From the NCBI RefSeq assembly GCF_002105155.1, contig NW_019029000.1:372001-436000 (forward strand): a stretch of DNA of 64,000 nt, in the 5' to 3' direction. Shown one piece after another: positions 30,998-43,283 of this stretch (position 1 is its first letter; each line of letters opens with the position of its first letter). The notes beneath the pieces are model-generated. The model saw nothing but the letters and a program-made list of their open reading frames with translations, did no database searches and had not been told where the DNA came from. The translations under genes and the position numbers were made by a program. This DNA is from Lobosporangium transversale. Taxonomy: Eukaryota; Mortierellomycota; Mortierellomycetes; Mortierellales; Mortierellaceae.

Positions 30998-32947
30998 TGC
31001 GATGATGTGTTCCTTGTAGATTTTGAATGGGACAAATACTAATGATCGTAGTAGAACAGCTCGATTACGAGAGAATCACCTGGTTCTGATGCAAGAGATG
31101 AAAGATCACCAAAAGAATGAACTCAGGGGAGAAATAAAAATAAAAATAAAATAAAATAAAATAATAAAGACGGAAGCGATGATGCAAGTCAAAGGAACAG
31201 AATAGATGGAATGAAAGAGAAGGAAAAGAAAAAAGACAACAGAATTGAATTGAAAGTAATGGCTATACAAGGGGGGTAACAAGTAAAATATAAAAAGTGA
31301 GAGCCTGGTTTTGTCATGCCATATCCCATGTCTTTTTTTCTTTTTTTTTTTTTTCCAACACAATGGGCATCTATCAAATCATCGATTAGTACTTTTGGTT
31401 CATGGATAGGTTTAGGGCATATTTAGTACGCCATCAGAGACGATTGACGCGAGATCCAGAGCCCTGGCTGGATTTGTCTCACACACACATTCTCTGCTAT
31501 TTTCTTTCTCTCATTCTAGAACACGTCTACACCGACACTAATCTGGTGCATCATAAACTCTGTTCAACATGAGCCCTTGGACTCTTGCACATGTCCTGGT
31601 ACAATCCAATTCCTATTACTCATGCTCTTTATTCTCTCCCTCCAGACCTGTCTGCTTATGGTTCGGTACTTTTTTTCCTTGGTTACCATTTTCCTCCGCA
31701 AGAAAAGATCCAAGGAAAAGTCACTCGGACACGCGTCAAAATGGCCGATGGACCACCTCCATGGTAACTGTTGCGATAGAGCACGAGTCCTATTTCCATT
31801 TTCAGCATCCGACACTTTGTACGTCCTATACTTCCCTTTCTCTTCCTTCCACATTTCCAGTGTTCATTCGATAGGGAGAATTACAACAAAATACACCGCC
31901 ACACTCTTCTGCTTGTTGTATCCCTTTGTGTTAATTGTAAAAATGCGTAATAATGCAAACTTCCAACATCTTGGGCTTTTTTTTTTTTTTTTTTTCTTGA
32001 AACATTTGTTCCATGCTTGTGGCGCTGCTAAAAAAAAAAAAAAAAAAGTTTAGAGGCAGGTTTTTTCACTTCTTTCCTTCGCTCTCCTCACTGCTTCTCT
32101 CCTTTTACTTTCCCCAACATTATCCATGTATTGATGAAATATTTATTTAGTAGCCTCCAAAAGATACCGATTTAGTGTTTATGGAAGTTAAACAAATCTT
32201 TTATTTCCTTATGAGAGCAATTATAACCTCGCATCTTTGTTTAAATTGTTTGTTCCACAATCTAAACCTTCACAAGTGTGGTAAAAAAAAAAAAAAAAAA
32301 AAAAAAAATGAACAAACGACGCGTATTTCCATTAAACATGGCATGTATATATTATATATAAATATACATGTATATACGTATGTATATTTGTATACATATA
32401 AATAAGTATATGTACAAGAATAGATTTGGGCTGCTTAAAAGATGTAATCAAGCACTTTTTAAAGAAAAAAAAAAGGTCAGTGAATGGCACAGCAAATAAA
32501 AACGAAAAAGATATGCTAAGCCTCTTTTTTTTTTAGCCCGAGCTAACACCCTGGTGATGGCAAAGTAAGATTTGTAAAACATGACAGAGAAGAAAAAGAC
32601 AAAAATAAGATAAGGGGGCAAGGTCCAGAATTCATTTCGATTCAAACGAATGTCCTTTTGAAAATATCAATTTAGTCTATGATCTGTAAAAATAAAAAAT
32701 AAAAAACTCCTTCCTCGTCATGGTCTTTTTTGCTATTTCTCTTCTCTCCTCTCCCTCCCTTCCCTTCTCTTTCCTCTTTTGGTCTTATCAAATCCAATCC
32801 AACCCAATGTAGCCCAGCCCAGTCCAATCCAACCCAGTGCAGCTTCATCCATTAGAATAATGTTTTGTGAAACAGTTAGGGACCTGCATGCCTTGTTCTG
32901 TTAAATCACAGTTCTGTTAGAAGGAAAAAAATAAAATAAAATAAAAT

Positions 32948-32988
<41 letters not shown>

Positions 32989-33520
32989 ATGTATCAATGC
33001 AATGATCTTCCCCTTTTCAAAGTGAGGTATTGAAGTAGTGGGACGAAGAGAGGAAGAGGAGCGAGGGTCTACTTGCATTCTCACAAAAACTTGATCTCCT
33101 TCAATTGATTTGAATCCAAAGGTGTTTATGCATTATTATTTTTTTTTCCTCCCCCTAGTCTCCCTAGTCTAAGGAAACTCCTGTAGCAATTGACGTGTTT
33201 TTTTACAGTTTAAACTATTTATGAATATGCATCAACTGATCATTATGCAACGCGTAAGTTCAATGTTGCTAGTCTACAAAAGTTCTTCCCTCATATAGAG
33301 AGGGCCTTTTTTTTTTTTTCTCCTCTCTGCTATGATCGCGATCATCTCCAAACGGCTTTTTCTCTTTTTCATGAGCGCATAGAAATCGACAAGGGCCCTA
33401 CGCACACTATAATAGAAGAACAAAACAAACAAAGTCAACCAATGAATCAATCAATAAATGCAAAAAAAGAAGAAAGTAAGGCATGATGACAATGTCATGC
33501 AATGCCAATCAATAGAACCT

Positions 33521-33613
33521 TTCTTCTTCTTCTTCTTCTTCTTCTTCTTCTTCTTCTTCTTCTTCTTCTTCTTCTTCTTCTTCTTCTTCTTCTTCTTCTT
33601 CTTCTTCTTCTTC
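33521..33613. repeat. (TTC)31 microsatellite
   Basis: Uninterrupted TTC/GAA trinucleotide array of about 31 units, immediately followed by another tandem array. Pure triplet arrays of this length are usually unstable and length-polymorphic. Confidence 0.95.
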
Positions 33614-33686
33614 AGTTCTCTAGTTCTTTAGTTCTTTAGTTCTTTAGTTCTTTAGTTCTTTAGTTCTTTAGTTCTTTAGTTCTTTA
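33614..33686. repeat. (AGTTCTTT)9 tandem array
   Basis: About nine copies of an 8-bp unit (AGTTCTTT; the first copy reads AGTTCTCT) directly abutting the TTC array. Confidence 0.9.
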
Positions 33687-34080
33687 TTTTGTTTGTTCTT
33701 TTGAGAAAAGGTTATATAGTAATAATATATATACCAATGACTTGTCTGATCGTTTTTTTTTTTTTTTTTTTTTTTTTTACATGCTAGTCTAAAAGTCTAT
33801 ACTCGCCAATGACAATCCATCTCTAGAGAAACTCGAGGCGCATAAACTTGTCCAGTCGCCAAGCCCTCAGAGGTATTTTATTTTTTTTATTTTTTTTATT
33901 TTTTTTATTTTATTTTTTATTTCATTTTATAATATTATGATGATTAGCATTAATATTATATATTATATGTATTTTACACGTTTGTTTGTAAATCTGTTAT
34001 TTGTTATTATGACCATCATTATTTTTTCGCGTAGCATGCATGGCATAGCATAGCAAAGTATAGCCCAGTATAGTAGAGCA

Positions 34081-34113
34081 TAGGATAGGATAGGATAGGA
34101 TAGGATAGGATAG
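34081..34113. repeat. (AGGAT)n pentanucleotide array
   Basis: About six units of ATAGG/AGGAT with one variant (AGGGT) at the end. Nearby upstream sequence (34036-34080) is a related imperfect ATAGCA/ATAGT series. Confidence 0.85.
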
Positions 34114-34577
34114 GGTAGGAAGGAATTTCTCTTCGCGCGATTGTCTTTAAATCGGAGTATGAAAAGAAAAAAGATCAATGACAATCTCTTACAACCTACT
34201 GTGGCACGCAGCTCAGCTTTTTATCTTTGTAAAGCAAATGTAAAGCATTACAAACAAACAAACATGTATGTATAATTAATACGTCTGATGATTGTAATGA
34301 GAAAAAGCAAATACTTGAAAGGATGATGCATGATGGATGACAAAAGTGGTTTTTTAGTGGTTTTTTTTTTTTTTTTTTTTGGTTTTTTGGTGGTATGGAA
34401 AATAGAAACAAAACATTGTGTAAGCGAGAGAGAGAGAGGCAGAGAGGCAGAGAGAGAAGGCAAGCAATAGGTAACAAGCAATAGGCAATAGGCAACAAGT
34501 ATATAACAAGTAAATCGTTTCGTACTCATTTCTCTGGCTTTGTCGATCAGGGGTAAATAAACAAAACAAAACAAAAC

Positions 34578-34608
<31 letters not shown>

Positions 34609-35599
34609 TTCGAAAATAAATACAAGACGCGTCTAAATTGTTTCAATCCCGAACAATGCTTGCTTCCATGTAAACAACACAAAGAACAAACAGCACAACA
34701 CAACACATGGATGCATAAAAAATAAAAAATAAAAAATAATAGAAATTATAGAAATTATAGAAATAAAAAAAAGACGCGAACCATTTTCGATTTTTTTTTT
34801 TTTTTTTTTTTTTTTTTGTTCAACTAATCCTTTCAATTTCTTTATGCTAAAAAAAAAAAGTCCTCGCCCACCTCCTCTCTCTTTCTCTCTCTCTGTCTTC
34901 TTTACCTTTTTGTCTCTTGACGTAATCCTCCCAAGAGAATGGAAGGAAGGGAGGAAGGAAGGAAGAGAGGAAGGAAGGAAGGAAGGGAAAAAAAGAGTGG
35001 TGGAGGGTGGCACAGAGATTTGGATCGGGGACCGTTAAAGTTGCCAAGGGGAACCCCAGTTGTTCCAAAGGAAGGATTCACATTGATTGATCAACGAATC
35101 TCTTTCTTTCTCCTCTCTCTTCTTCGATTGATCGATCTTCTTTGTTCCATAACAGACGAGTTCTTTATATAAATATATATTTATAAACATATATATACAG
35201 TCTCCAATTCAACTAAAGTATTGTACATATATATATATATATACATATGAATCATTATTATTATTCATCGGTGGCTGTGGAACCAACCAGGTAGCGAAAT
35301 AAAGTTTTGATATATCATTTCAAAAGCTCGATTGAATGGGGAATAAGAACTCTTGAAACTTTTTTTTTTTTTTTTTTTTTTTTGTTCAGTCGCTGTATAT
35401 ATTTATAATGCTTTATATATACATTCATATATATTCATTTATATATTTATTCACTTTTACATTTATTCATTTATACATTTAATCATTTATGTGTTCATTT
35501 TCAGTTATGTATTTATCTCTATAAAAAAAAAAAAAAAAAAATGAATGGACGCGACACGACACGACACGACACGATACGATACAATATAGGGTTTATGAG

Positions 35600-35630
<31 letters not shown>

Positions 35631-38600
35631 TTCCTGTGTGTTCATGAATCTACAGATGATATAACATAATATAACATAATGTAATACAATATGTATAATG
35701 TCATTAGGATAGAAATGGAGAGGCCTGTTACCATTGATGTCACGAACACGAAAGGCAACGCGCTCCCTCACTTCCCCCTCTCGCAGGCATCGTTTTATTA
35801 AAATAAAAATAAAAATAAAAATAAAAAAAATAAAAAAAAAAATAAAAAGTCCTTTTTCACGGAATTCATGTCAGTGCTCAAGCAATAATCCTGAGCTTAG
35901 GAAGAGAAGAAGGAGCAGGGGAAGGGAGAAGAGGAAGGGGAAGGGGAAGGAGAAGGAGAAGAAAAGAGGTGGCAATTATTTGTGCCAGATGAGGGGGAAC
36001 AAGTAATATGTAAGTTATAAAATGAAAAATGAAAACTAACCAGCCTACATGATACATTTTTCACACATTCATATACTCACAACAATCAATTTCAACAGTT
36101 TAAAAAGAAAAAGGCGGGAAAAAAGCCATGGTAATGTTTATCCACAATTAACCATAAGATGTATACAAATTAATAACGGATACCAAGAAAAGAAATGAAT
36201 GAACATCCCCATTCATGTGGAAGGAAGGAAGGAAGGAAGAAAAGAAGGAAGGAAGAGGAGGAGGAAGGGAAGGAGGAATATATTTTTAACACGCGTGAAA
36301 CGCCTAAACCTCTTTTTCCTTTTCTTCCCCCTTCCCTCCCCCCCCCTATCATGTCGTGATGGTGATTGTAGTACATATGCGCCTTGACAACTTTTTCGCG
36401 TCATTTTTCAATCAATTGCAATTAAAAGATGTTGACAAAACAAAAACAAAAAACAAGCTTAACAAATCCAGCCGTGGTTTTTTTTTTTTTTTTTTTTTTA
36501 TAGTTTTTTTTATTCCATATTTTGGTGACCTGAGCTAGAAAAGAGAAAGAAAGAAAGAGAATGAGAGAGAAAGAGAGAGAAAGAGAAAGAGAGAGAAATG
36601 AATAGGTTGTTGCCCGAGTAGACAAAGTCTTCTTGTCACGAGTACCTCGGATCGAGCTCTAAAAAGGAAAAGCGCGAATTGGATGCTTAAAACGACTGGG
36701 TATAAACACGTCTGAGAAAGCGACTTTGGGTAAGGTCCTCCAAACCCTTTTTTACTTTGCTCCAATCCTGCAGTCGAGAACAAGAACGAGAAAAGGTACT
36801 ACGCATTTTTAGTCTGCAAACTCTTTTTTATTTTTATTTTTTTATTTTTTTATTTATTATGATTATTATTTATTATTATTCTTATTTGTTATTATTATAT
36901 ACTATTATTGCTATTGCTGTTGTTGTTGTTTTATATTGTTTAGTCCAAGGAGAGAGAAGAGAGAGAGAGAGAACAATGCGTACTGGAGAGTGGAGAGGGT
37001 AGGATAGAAAGCTTTTTAAGGTTCCCCACAACTGGGCAGAGGAGAAAGAGAGAATGAAAGTAAGCGCTAAACATTTATGGAGATGTAGATAGACGGACAG
37101 AGTTTTGAAGAGACAGATCGAGACGCTTTCCGAACCCATTCAACACTTTTCTGGAAGAGAAAACAGCTTTTTATTTTCTTTTTCTTTTCTTTTTTCTATT
37201 CGAGTGTTTCATTATGAACGGAGAAAAAAAAGAAAAAAGAAAAAAGAAAAAAGAAAAAAGAAAAAAAAGAAAAAAAAAAAAAAGGAAATGGATCTCAGTC
37301 ATTGATTTGTTTGTGTGTAATATAATATATTTTATTTATATATTGATTTCGTTACTGTCATTGCTATTACTCTTGTTATTGTTGCTATTTATCTATATAT
37401 ATTATCATTGTCATAGTTATGGTCATTGTCAGTGTCATTGTCATTGTCATTGTCATTAGGCGCTGTCGAACTTTTTTATTTGCAGATAAATCATTGGTAA
37501 ACCTTTTGAGCAATTATGCAATTATGCAAACTACTCTTACCATCCACACCAACGGACATCAACAACAAAAAAAAAGAAAAGAAAAGAAAAAGAAAAGAAA
37601 AAGTGTGTGTATTGTTCAATTGAAGATTATTTACTTGGTATCGTAACCAGCCCTACGGATCTGCAATTGATTTTCTTTTTTTCATTCAATCAGCTCAGTT
37701 GCATATATTCCTTTCCTCTTGAAGAGATGAAGAAAAAGTTGCATTCAAATGAGAAGGAAGGAAAGGTCGTTCGTTGACTTTAAAAAGTCCCTTTTTTTTC
37801 GCCCTTGCTTTCGTTTCTTCTTCTTCTTCTTTTTCTTCTTTTTCTTCTTCGCCATCATCATCCCAATCTCTTTTTTTTATTTTTTTCTGACACATCGTTC
37901 CTTTTTGAACCTTTGAACAGATTGATTATATATTATTGATCAACGACTATCTTGGTTCCCCTTTTTATTCTTTTTACCTTGTCTCTAGTTTTTTTTTTTT
38001 TTTTTTTACTTCTTTTCATCCAAGACATCCATCTGACACCCCACTCGATTCTCTCTCCCCTGCATCTTACTCCGTCTCCAGTCATTTAGCGATGTAAGCT
38101 TATCTAGATCTCTGTTTCTTTTTGTGATCGAGAGAATATCAATCTCTTTATCAACGAGACAATATCAGCTGTTTATCTTGTCTTGGGGGAGTTTTTTTTT
38201 TTTCTATGTTTTATTTTATTTTATTTTATTTTTTATTTTTTATTTTTTATTTTTTATTTTTTATTTTTTATTTTTATTTTTCGCGTCTGGCGTGGTGAGT
38301 ATAGTAATCTTTTTATATACTTTTTTTTTTTTTTTTTTTTCTTCTCTTTAACAACTTTTCGTTTCTTTTGCGCGTTTGCAGACACTTGGGAAAGAGGAAA
38401 GAGGAAAGAGGAGAGTGAAAAAAGAAAGAAAAATAAAAAATAAAAATAAAAAAACCACACAACAGTTCAATGGCGATGCATGATAGATACATGATACGTC
38501 CACGCGATACGAGATTGAATGTACTTTCTTTTTTTTTTTCTTTTCTTTTTTTTACTTTTTAACCCTTTCAACGGCGGTATATTCATTATAACATTGGTCA

Positions 38601-39684
38601 ACGTAAAAAAGATTAAAAAAAAATAAAAAAAAAATAAAAAAAAAAAGGGCCGGTGTGGCGTTTTTTTCGTATATTTTTCCTTTCGACTTTATATTATTCC
38701 TACAACAGTTCTCACATGAGCGTGGCAACAGCCCTATCCTTGACTCTTATTCATGCAAAAAAAACAAAAAAACAAAAAAACAAAAAAAAAAAAAAAAAAA
38801 AAAAGAAAAGAAAAGAGAAAGTAAGAGTGAGAGCGAGTAAGAGAGGTTTACAGAATTTACAAATGGTCTATAGGATTGATCTACACAGGTCGTACAATAG
38901 ACCGCGTTGGGCATCTTGGAAATAAAGAGATTATGATGAGATGAATGACAGAATATGTAATCCTTTTTCCTTTCTACTCTACTACCACTTTTTTTTCTAT
39001 TTATTTTTTTTTTTATTTTTTTTTATTTTTTTTTTCCTTTTGGTCTGATTGGAAATAAACCCATGGGTTGTCAGGCGTTGATAAGCAGTTGGGCTATGCG
39101 CATTACTCTTTCTCTCGGTTTTTTTTTTTTATTTTTTTATTTTTTTTTTTATTTCTTTCTCTCATTCTGCACTGGTGCGGTGTATATATCAATTTGTATT
39201 TACATTTACATTTGAATTTGGATCAAAGTAAAACCATGAAGGCAATGCAAGGAGAGAATAAGATTAAGACCGTTGCAAACATTCTCGTTCACACCGATAA
39301 AAAAAAAAAAAAAAAGAAAAAAAAAAAAAAAGAGTGGTTGTTCAACTGAAGATCCCATTTTTTTTTTTGTTCCCTTTTTTTTTTTTTTTTTTTTTTCTTC
39401 TTTTACTACTCTTGTCTCTTTCTCAGTTTCTATCATACTGTGGGCGTGTGAGTGTGCTTGTTTAACGGCTTCGCCTGAATGTAAAGTAAAAAAAGGAAAG
39501 GGCATCAAGGCCAGAATGCCGTCATCTAAATATCGTTCTTTTTTTTTTATATATACAATGGGATGGTAGAGGCAGGAACGGGTTGCTTTAGCATTTGATG
39601 TTTCTCTTTCTTTTCCTCTTTCTCTCTTTCTCTCCTTTTCTTTTCTTTTTTTTTATTTTCTTTTCCTGTATTACTGTATCGCCA

Positions 39685-39729
<45 letters not shown>

Positions 39730-41347
39730 ATATATCTCTCTTGCTTTTATCTGTCTATCAAAACTCTTTTTGTCTCGCTTTTTTTTTTATTCAATTAATA
39801 ATTTATCGAATCATTTCCTTACAATTACGTATTAAAATATTACCATTTTCAGCAAATCAATTGGGTGAGTGAAAAAAAAAAACTTTTTTTTTTTTTTTTT
39901 TTTTTTTTTCCTGGCATGCGCACACATCACATACACAGACACAGACACAGACATAAATATATACACACAAATATATACACAGATACATATACAGAGATAT
40001 ACAACCTACACATAGACACGTATACAATCATCCTAGACACATAACACAAAAACAGACATGCAAAACATGGACAACGCGTCTTTTTTATTTTTTATTTTTC
40101 ATTTTCCTACACATAGAATGGAGTAAGACATGAGTGGAGCTGTGCTGTGTTACGATCCAACTGATTCGCAAGAATGTTTTGTTGTTGTTGTTGTTGTTGT
40201 TGTTGTCATTGAAATCCCTTGCATTGCATTGCATTACATTATAAAAGTGAAAAAAAAAATGACCTGCCAATATCAATGGACGCGGGGTTAAGAGAGAAAG
40301 AGAGAGAGAGAGAGAGAAAGGGCTTTGAATGGACAGCGAGGTTTCTATTTTATTACCCTTATATTTCTTTTGATGACTATTCTCTTGATCCCTTGATCGG
40401 CTTTCTTCCTACGATCTAGTCCACCAACCAGGGCTGAGCCATGAAATATATGCAGGGTATGCGGATGTTGGGGGGAAACGGGGTGCTGTTCACAAGCGAG
40501 AAAAAGATTGCTTCTGGCTGACTGGCTGGCTGGGCTGGTTGAAATGTGTAGTGTGCTAGTGTGATAGTTGACGTGTGGACCAATCAGAAGCCGTCCTTTC
40601 CTTCTCTGTCTCTCGTGATGGTCCGTTGTTAAAGCTTCTCCGGTGGTTTGTCCTTTTTATATGGATAAAATACATTGATTGAAGACTCTTGCGCTTCTTT
40701 TCGTTTTATATGATACTTTATTGTTTATTGTTATATAATATACCTTTTGTATCGTATCGTATCGTATCGTATCGTGTTCGTTGTCATATTTGGTTTGGTA
40801 TTTGTCCGGGACGATCCATTGCCTCATTTGCATCCATTGCCTCATTGTGCACATTCATATCATTTTCTGTTGTCGTCCGTCTCTTTTGGGGTCTGTGTGT
40901 TATTTATTTTTTTTTTTTTAAAAAAAAAAGGAGAGAGAGAGAGAGAAGAAGAAGAAGAAGAAGAAGGAGGAGGAGGAAGGAAAGAAAAAAAAAAAAAAAA
41001 AAAAAAAGAGTCAATTCTCGTTCACATCAACGACAACGATACATCATCATCTGTGAATGAAAAGAAAAAAGAAAAAAAAAAAAAAAAAAAAAAAAAAGAG
41101 AGTGAGAGAAAGAAGAATATAAAAGAAATGACATAGAAATCAGTTCTTTTTCCTTCTTCTAATCCATTCATCCGATCTGTGCTTTTTCTTTTTTTCTTTT
41201 TCTTTTTCTTTTTTCTTTAAAAGCTGCTACGCCAACCAAAAAAGTCTTTTTCTTATCCTTCTTTTCCTTTTCTTCCTTCTTCCTTCTTCCTTCTTCTTCC
41301 TTCTTCTTTTTACTTCTTTTTACTTCTTTTTTCTTCTTCACTTGCAC

Positions 41348-41353
41348 ATGTAA
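41348..41353 (+). promoter_or_regulatory. Candidate start-stop uORF (ATGTAA) in the medA leader
   Basis: ATG followed at once by TAA, 226 bp upstream of the medA start. If inside the mRNA leader it would be a minimal uORF that can stall ribosomes. A second tiny uORF (ATG ACA TAG) lies at about 41128-41136. The transcription start is unknown. Confidence 0.25.
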
Positions 41354-41461
41354 ACTCGATTAAACCATCCTATACTTACTCGTTAATCTTTATATATTCT
41401 ATCCTATTTTATCTTACTTTATATCCTCTTCAGCTGATCGTATCCCTCTTGTTCGCATTGG

Positions 41462-41526
41462 CTTGACTTGACTTGACTTGACTTGACTTGACTTGACTTG
41501 ACTTGACTTGACTTGACTTGACTTGA
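41462..41526. repeat. (CTTGA)13 pentanucleotide array in the medA leader
   Basis: Thirteen uninterrupted copies of CTTGA ending 52 bp before the medA start codon. It directly abuts a second, heptameric array. Confidence 0.95.
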
Positions 41527-41568
41527 CTAAAGACTAAAGACTAAAGACTAAAGACTAAAGACTAAAGG
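41527..41568. repeat. (CTAAAGA)6 heptanucleotide array next to the medA start
   Basis: Five copies of CTAAAGA and a sixth CTAAAGG, ending 10 bp before the medA ATG at 41579. Being so close to the start codon it must be in the transcribed leader. Confidence 0.95.
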
Positions 41569-41578
41569 ACATTCAATC

Positions 41579-43252
41579 ATGGACATGTCTGCTATCCAAA
41601 GTAAGTTTTTGAATCATGCAAAAAAAAGAAAGAAAAAAAAAAAAAAAAAAAAAAAGTTTTTCCTTCTCTGTTTCCCTTTCTTCCCTGTTCTTCATTTCCC
41701 CTTTAAAGAAAGACGCGTGTGAATGATAAAGACTTGTCTTTCTAAAAAGGCAAGCCATGCTCAAATGCTCATGGACAATGTGTTTGTCTCATGTCTCATC
41801 AATCTTTAAAATGAGACAATGCAATCTCCCAACGTTCAACCTTCTTTACGCTCTCCACCCTCTTTTTTCATCCAAACAACCAAACAATGTAAACAATCAA
41901 ACACCACACACCCTATACACATTTACACACACATACAACTCATGCACCTTACACACATACAACTCATGCACCTTGGGAATTTGCGCCCTGACTGATATTC
42001 ATTCGGGTGTCTTACAAAAAGCTTTTTGCAGACCCATTATCTCTGTGTCACTACTCCCAATCCATCATTCTTCTGCTTGCTTCTTTCTTTCTTTCCTTCA
42101 GATCGACATTCATCCATTCCACTCTCTGCTCTGTCTGATTAATTGAGCGTGAGGAAAGAAAGAAAGAAAGAAAAGAAAAAAGAAAAGAAAAGAGGGTGGC
42201 ACAATAGTAAGGACAAACAAGGGAAACAGAACAGCCTTCTCTTTTGTGTTTGTTGACCAAGCTGTTCGGCAAAAATATATAAACGCATTCATATTATGTT
42301 TTAAACTTCTGAGTATCCCTCCATCACTCCAAATAAGCCATCCATATAAGTACTCTATCTATTCTTTCCAATTTAATTGCTTTTTTTTTTTTTTTTTTTT
42401 TTTTTTTTTCATCATCATTTTATCAATACTCTCACTTTTCACTTTTCACTTTTCACACTTTTCACTCTTTTCACTCTTTTCTTCTTCTTCTCTTTTCCTC
42501 TTTTCCTCTCTTTCTCTCTTTTGTCTTTCTGATATCTTTCTCATTGCTCAACTTCATTTCCCGCCATTTGACATTTGATTGTGCGCTCAACTTCATTCTT
42601 TCTTTCTATTACATTTTATTATTATTCTTATTCTTATTCTTATTATTATTATTATTATTATTATTAATTCTTCTTAATTTTATCCTCCTTCTTGTCTGGT
42701 TCGTCTACATCCTCCTACCTACTTTTTGCTCCATCCTTCCCTACAGATTTTGAACCACGAAAGTTTGTTACCATGCCTGATTCACCACAAGTCCAAGCTT
42801 CTCAGGCTCAACCATCACAACAATCACAATCCCAACCACAAACAACCGACGCATTCTCACAGCAAATCTTCAAAGATGACTCGACCGATTCAGCTCCTCC
42901 GAGGATTTTCGAATACAGCCCTCATTTCGGTCCCGAGGGCCAGACCTTCACAGTGACACTGCAATCGAACACCGACAAGACCCTCCGTATTGGCTTTGGC
43001 ACCCTCGTTGTCGACACAAAGCAGTACTCCGCCAATGGCTATGTCACCCTGAGCTGCACCGTTCCCAATTTCGCCATCACTAAATGGTTCGTCAACAGAG
43101 TACCTCTGTATGTGTTGCAAATGGAGAATGACATGGTGATGGAGAGCTGGCCCTTTGGTGACTATTGCTATTACGATGGTAAGCATTCGTATCCACAACC
43201 ACATTAACAACCTTTGCATTTAGTATAGAATACATCACATACAAGTAACAGC

Positions 43253-43283
<31 letters not shown>

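Larger units (their letters stand above)
30998..41578. other. 10.6-kb gene desert of microsatellites and homopolymers upstream of medA
   Basis: No protein or RNA gene is supportable. Open frames here are Phe/Leu/Ser, Lys or Arg runs from repeats. Visible contents: GA tract (32954-32984), CCAAT/CCCAGT-like imperfect repeats (32785-32842), TTC array (33521-33613), AGTTCTTT array (33614-33686), AGGAT array (34081-34113), GGAA tracts (34938-34985, 36221-36260), CGACA array (35551-35580), TTTTA arrays (38210-38280), CT array (39687-39730), ATCGT array (40749-40777), GAA tract (40950-40970), TTCTT tracts (41260-41335), and many A or T runs of 15-35 nt. The right part must contain the medA promoter and leader. 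Confidence 0.7.

Noticed and set aside
33521-33686. Possible CRISPR or telomere-like array
   Set aside because: Units are only 3 and 8 bp without spacers and are not telomeric TTAGGG; these are simple microsatellites in a eukaryotic genome.
31106-41136. Numerous frames of 60-150 aa in the medA upstream desert
   Set aside because: They consist of Phe/Leu/Ser, Lys or Arg runs from A/T homopolymers and CT/GA repeats; none shows ordinary composition over a useful length or pairs with another exon.
42692-43207. Upstream-extended frame of medA exon 2 as an alternative single-exon start
   Set aside because: The part before 42747 translates to low-complexity sequence, a good CTACAG acceptor sits at 42746, and the 22-nt exon at 41579 joins in phase.
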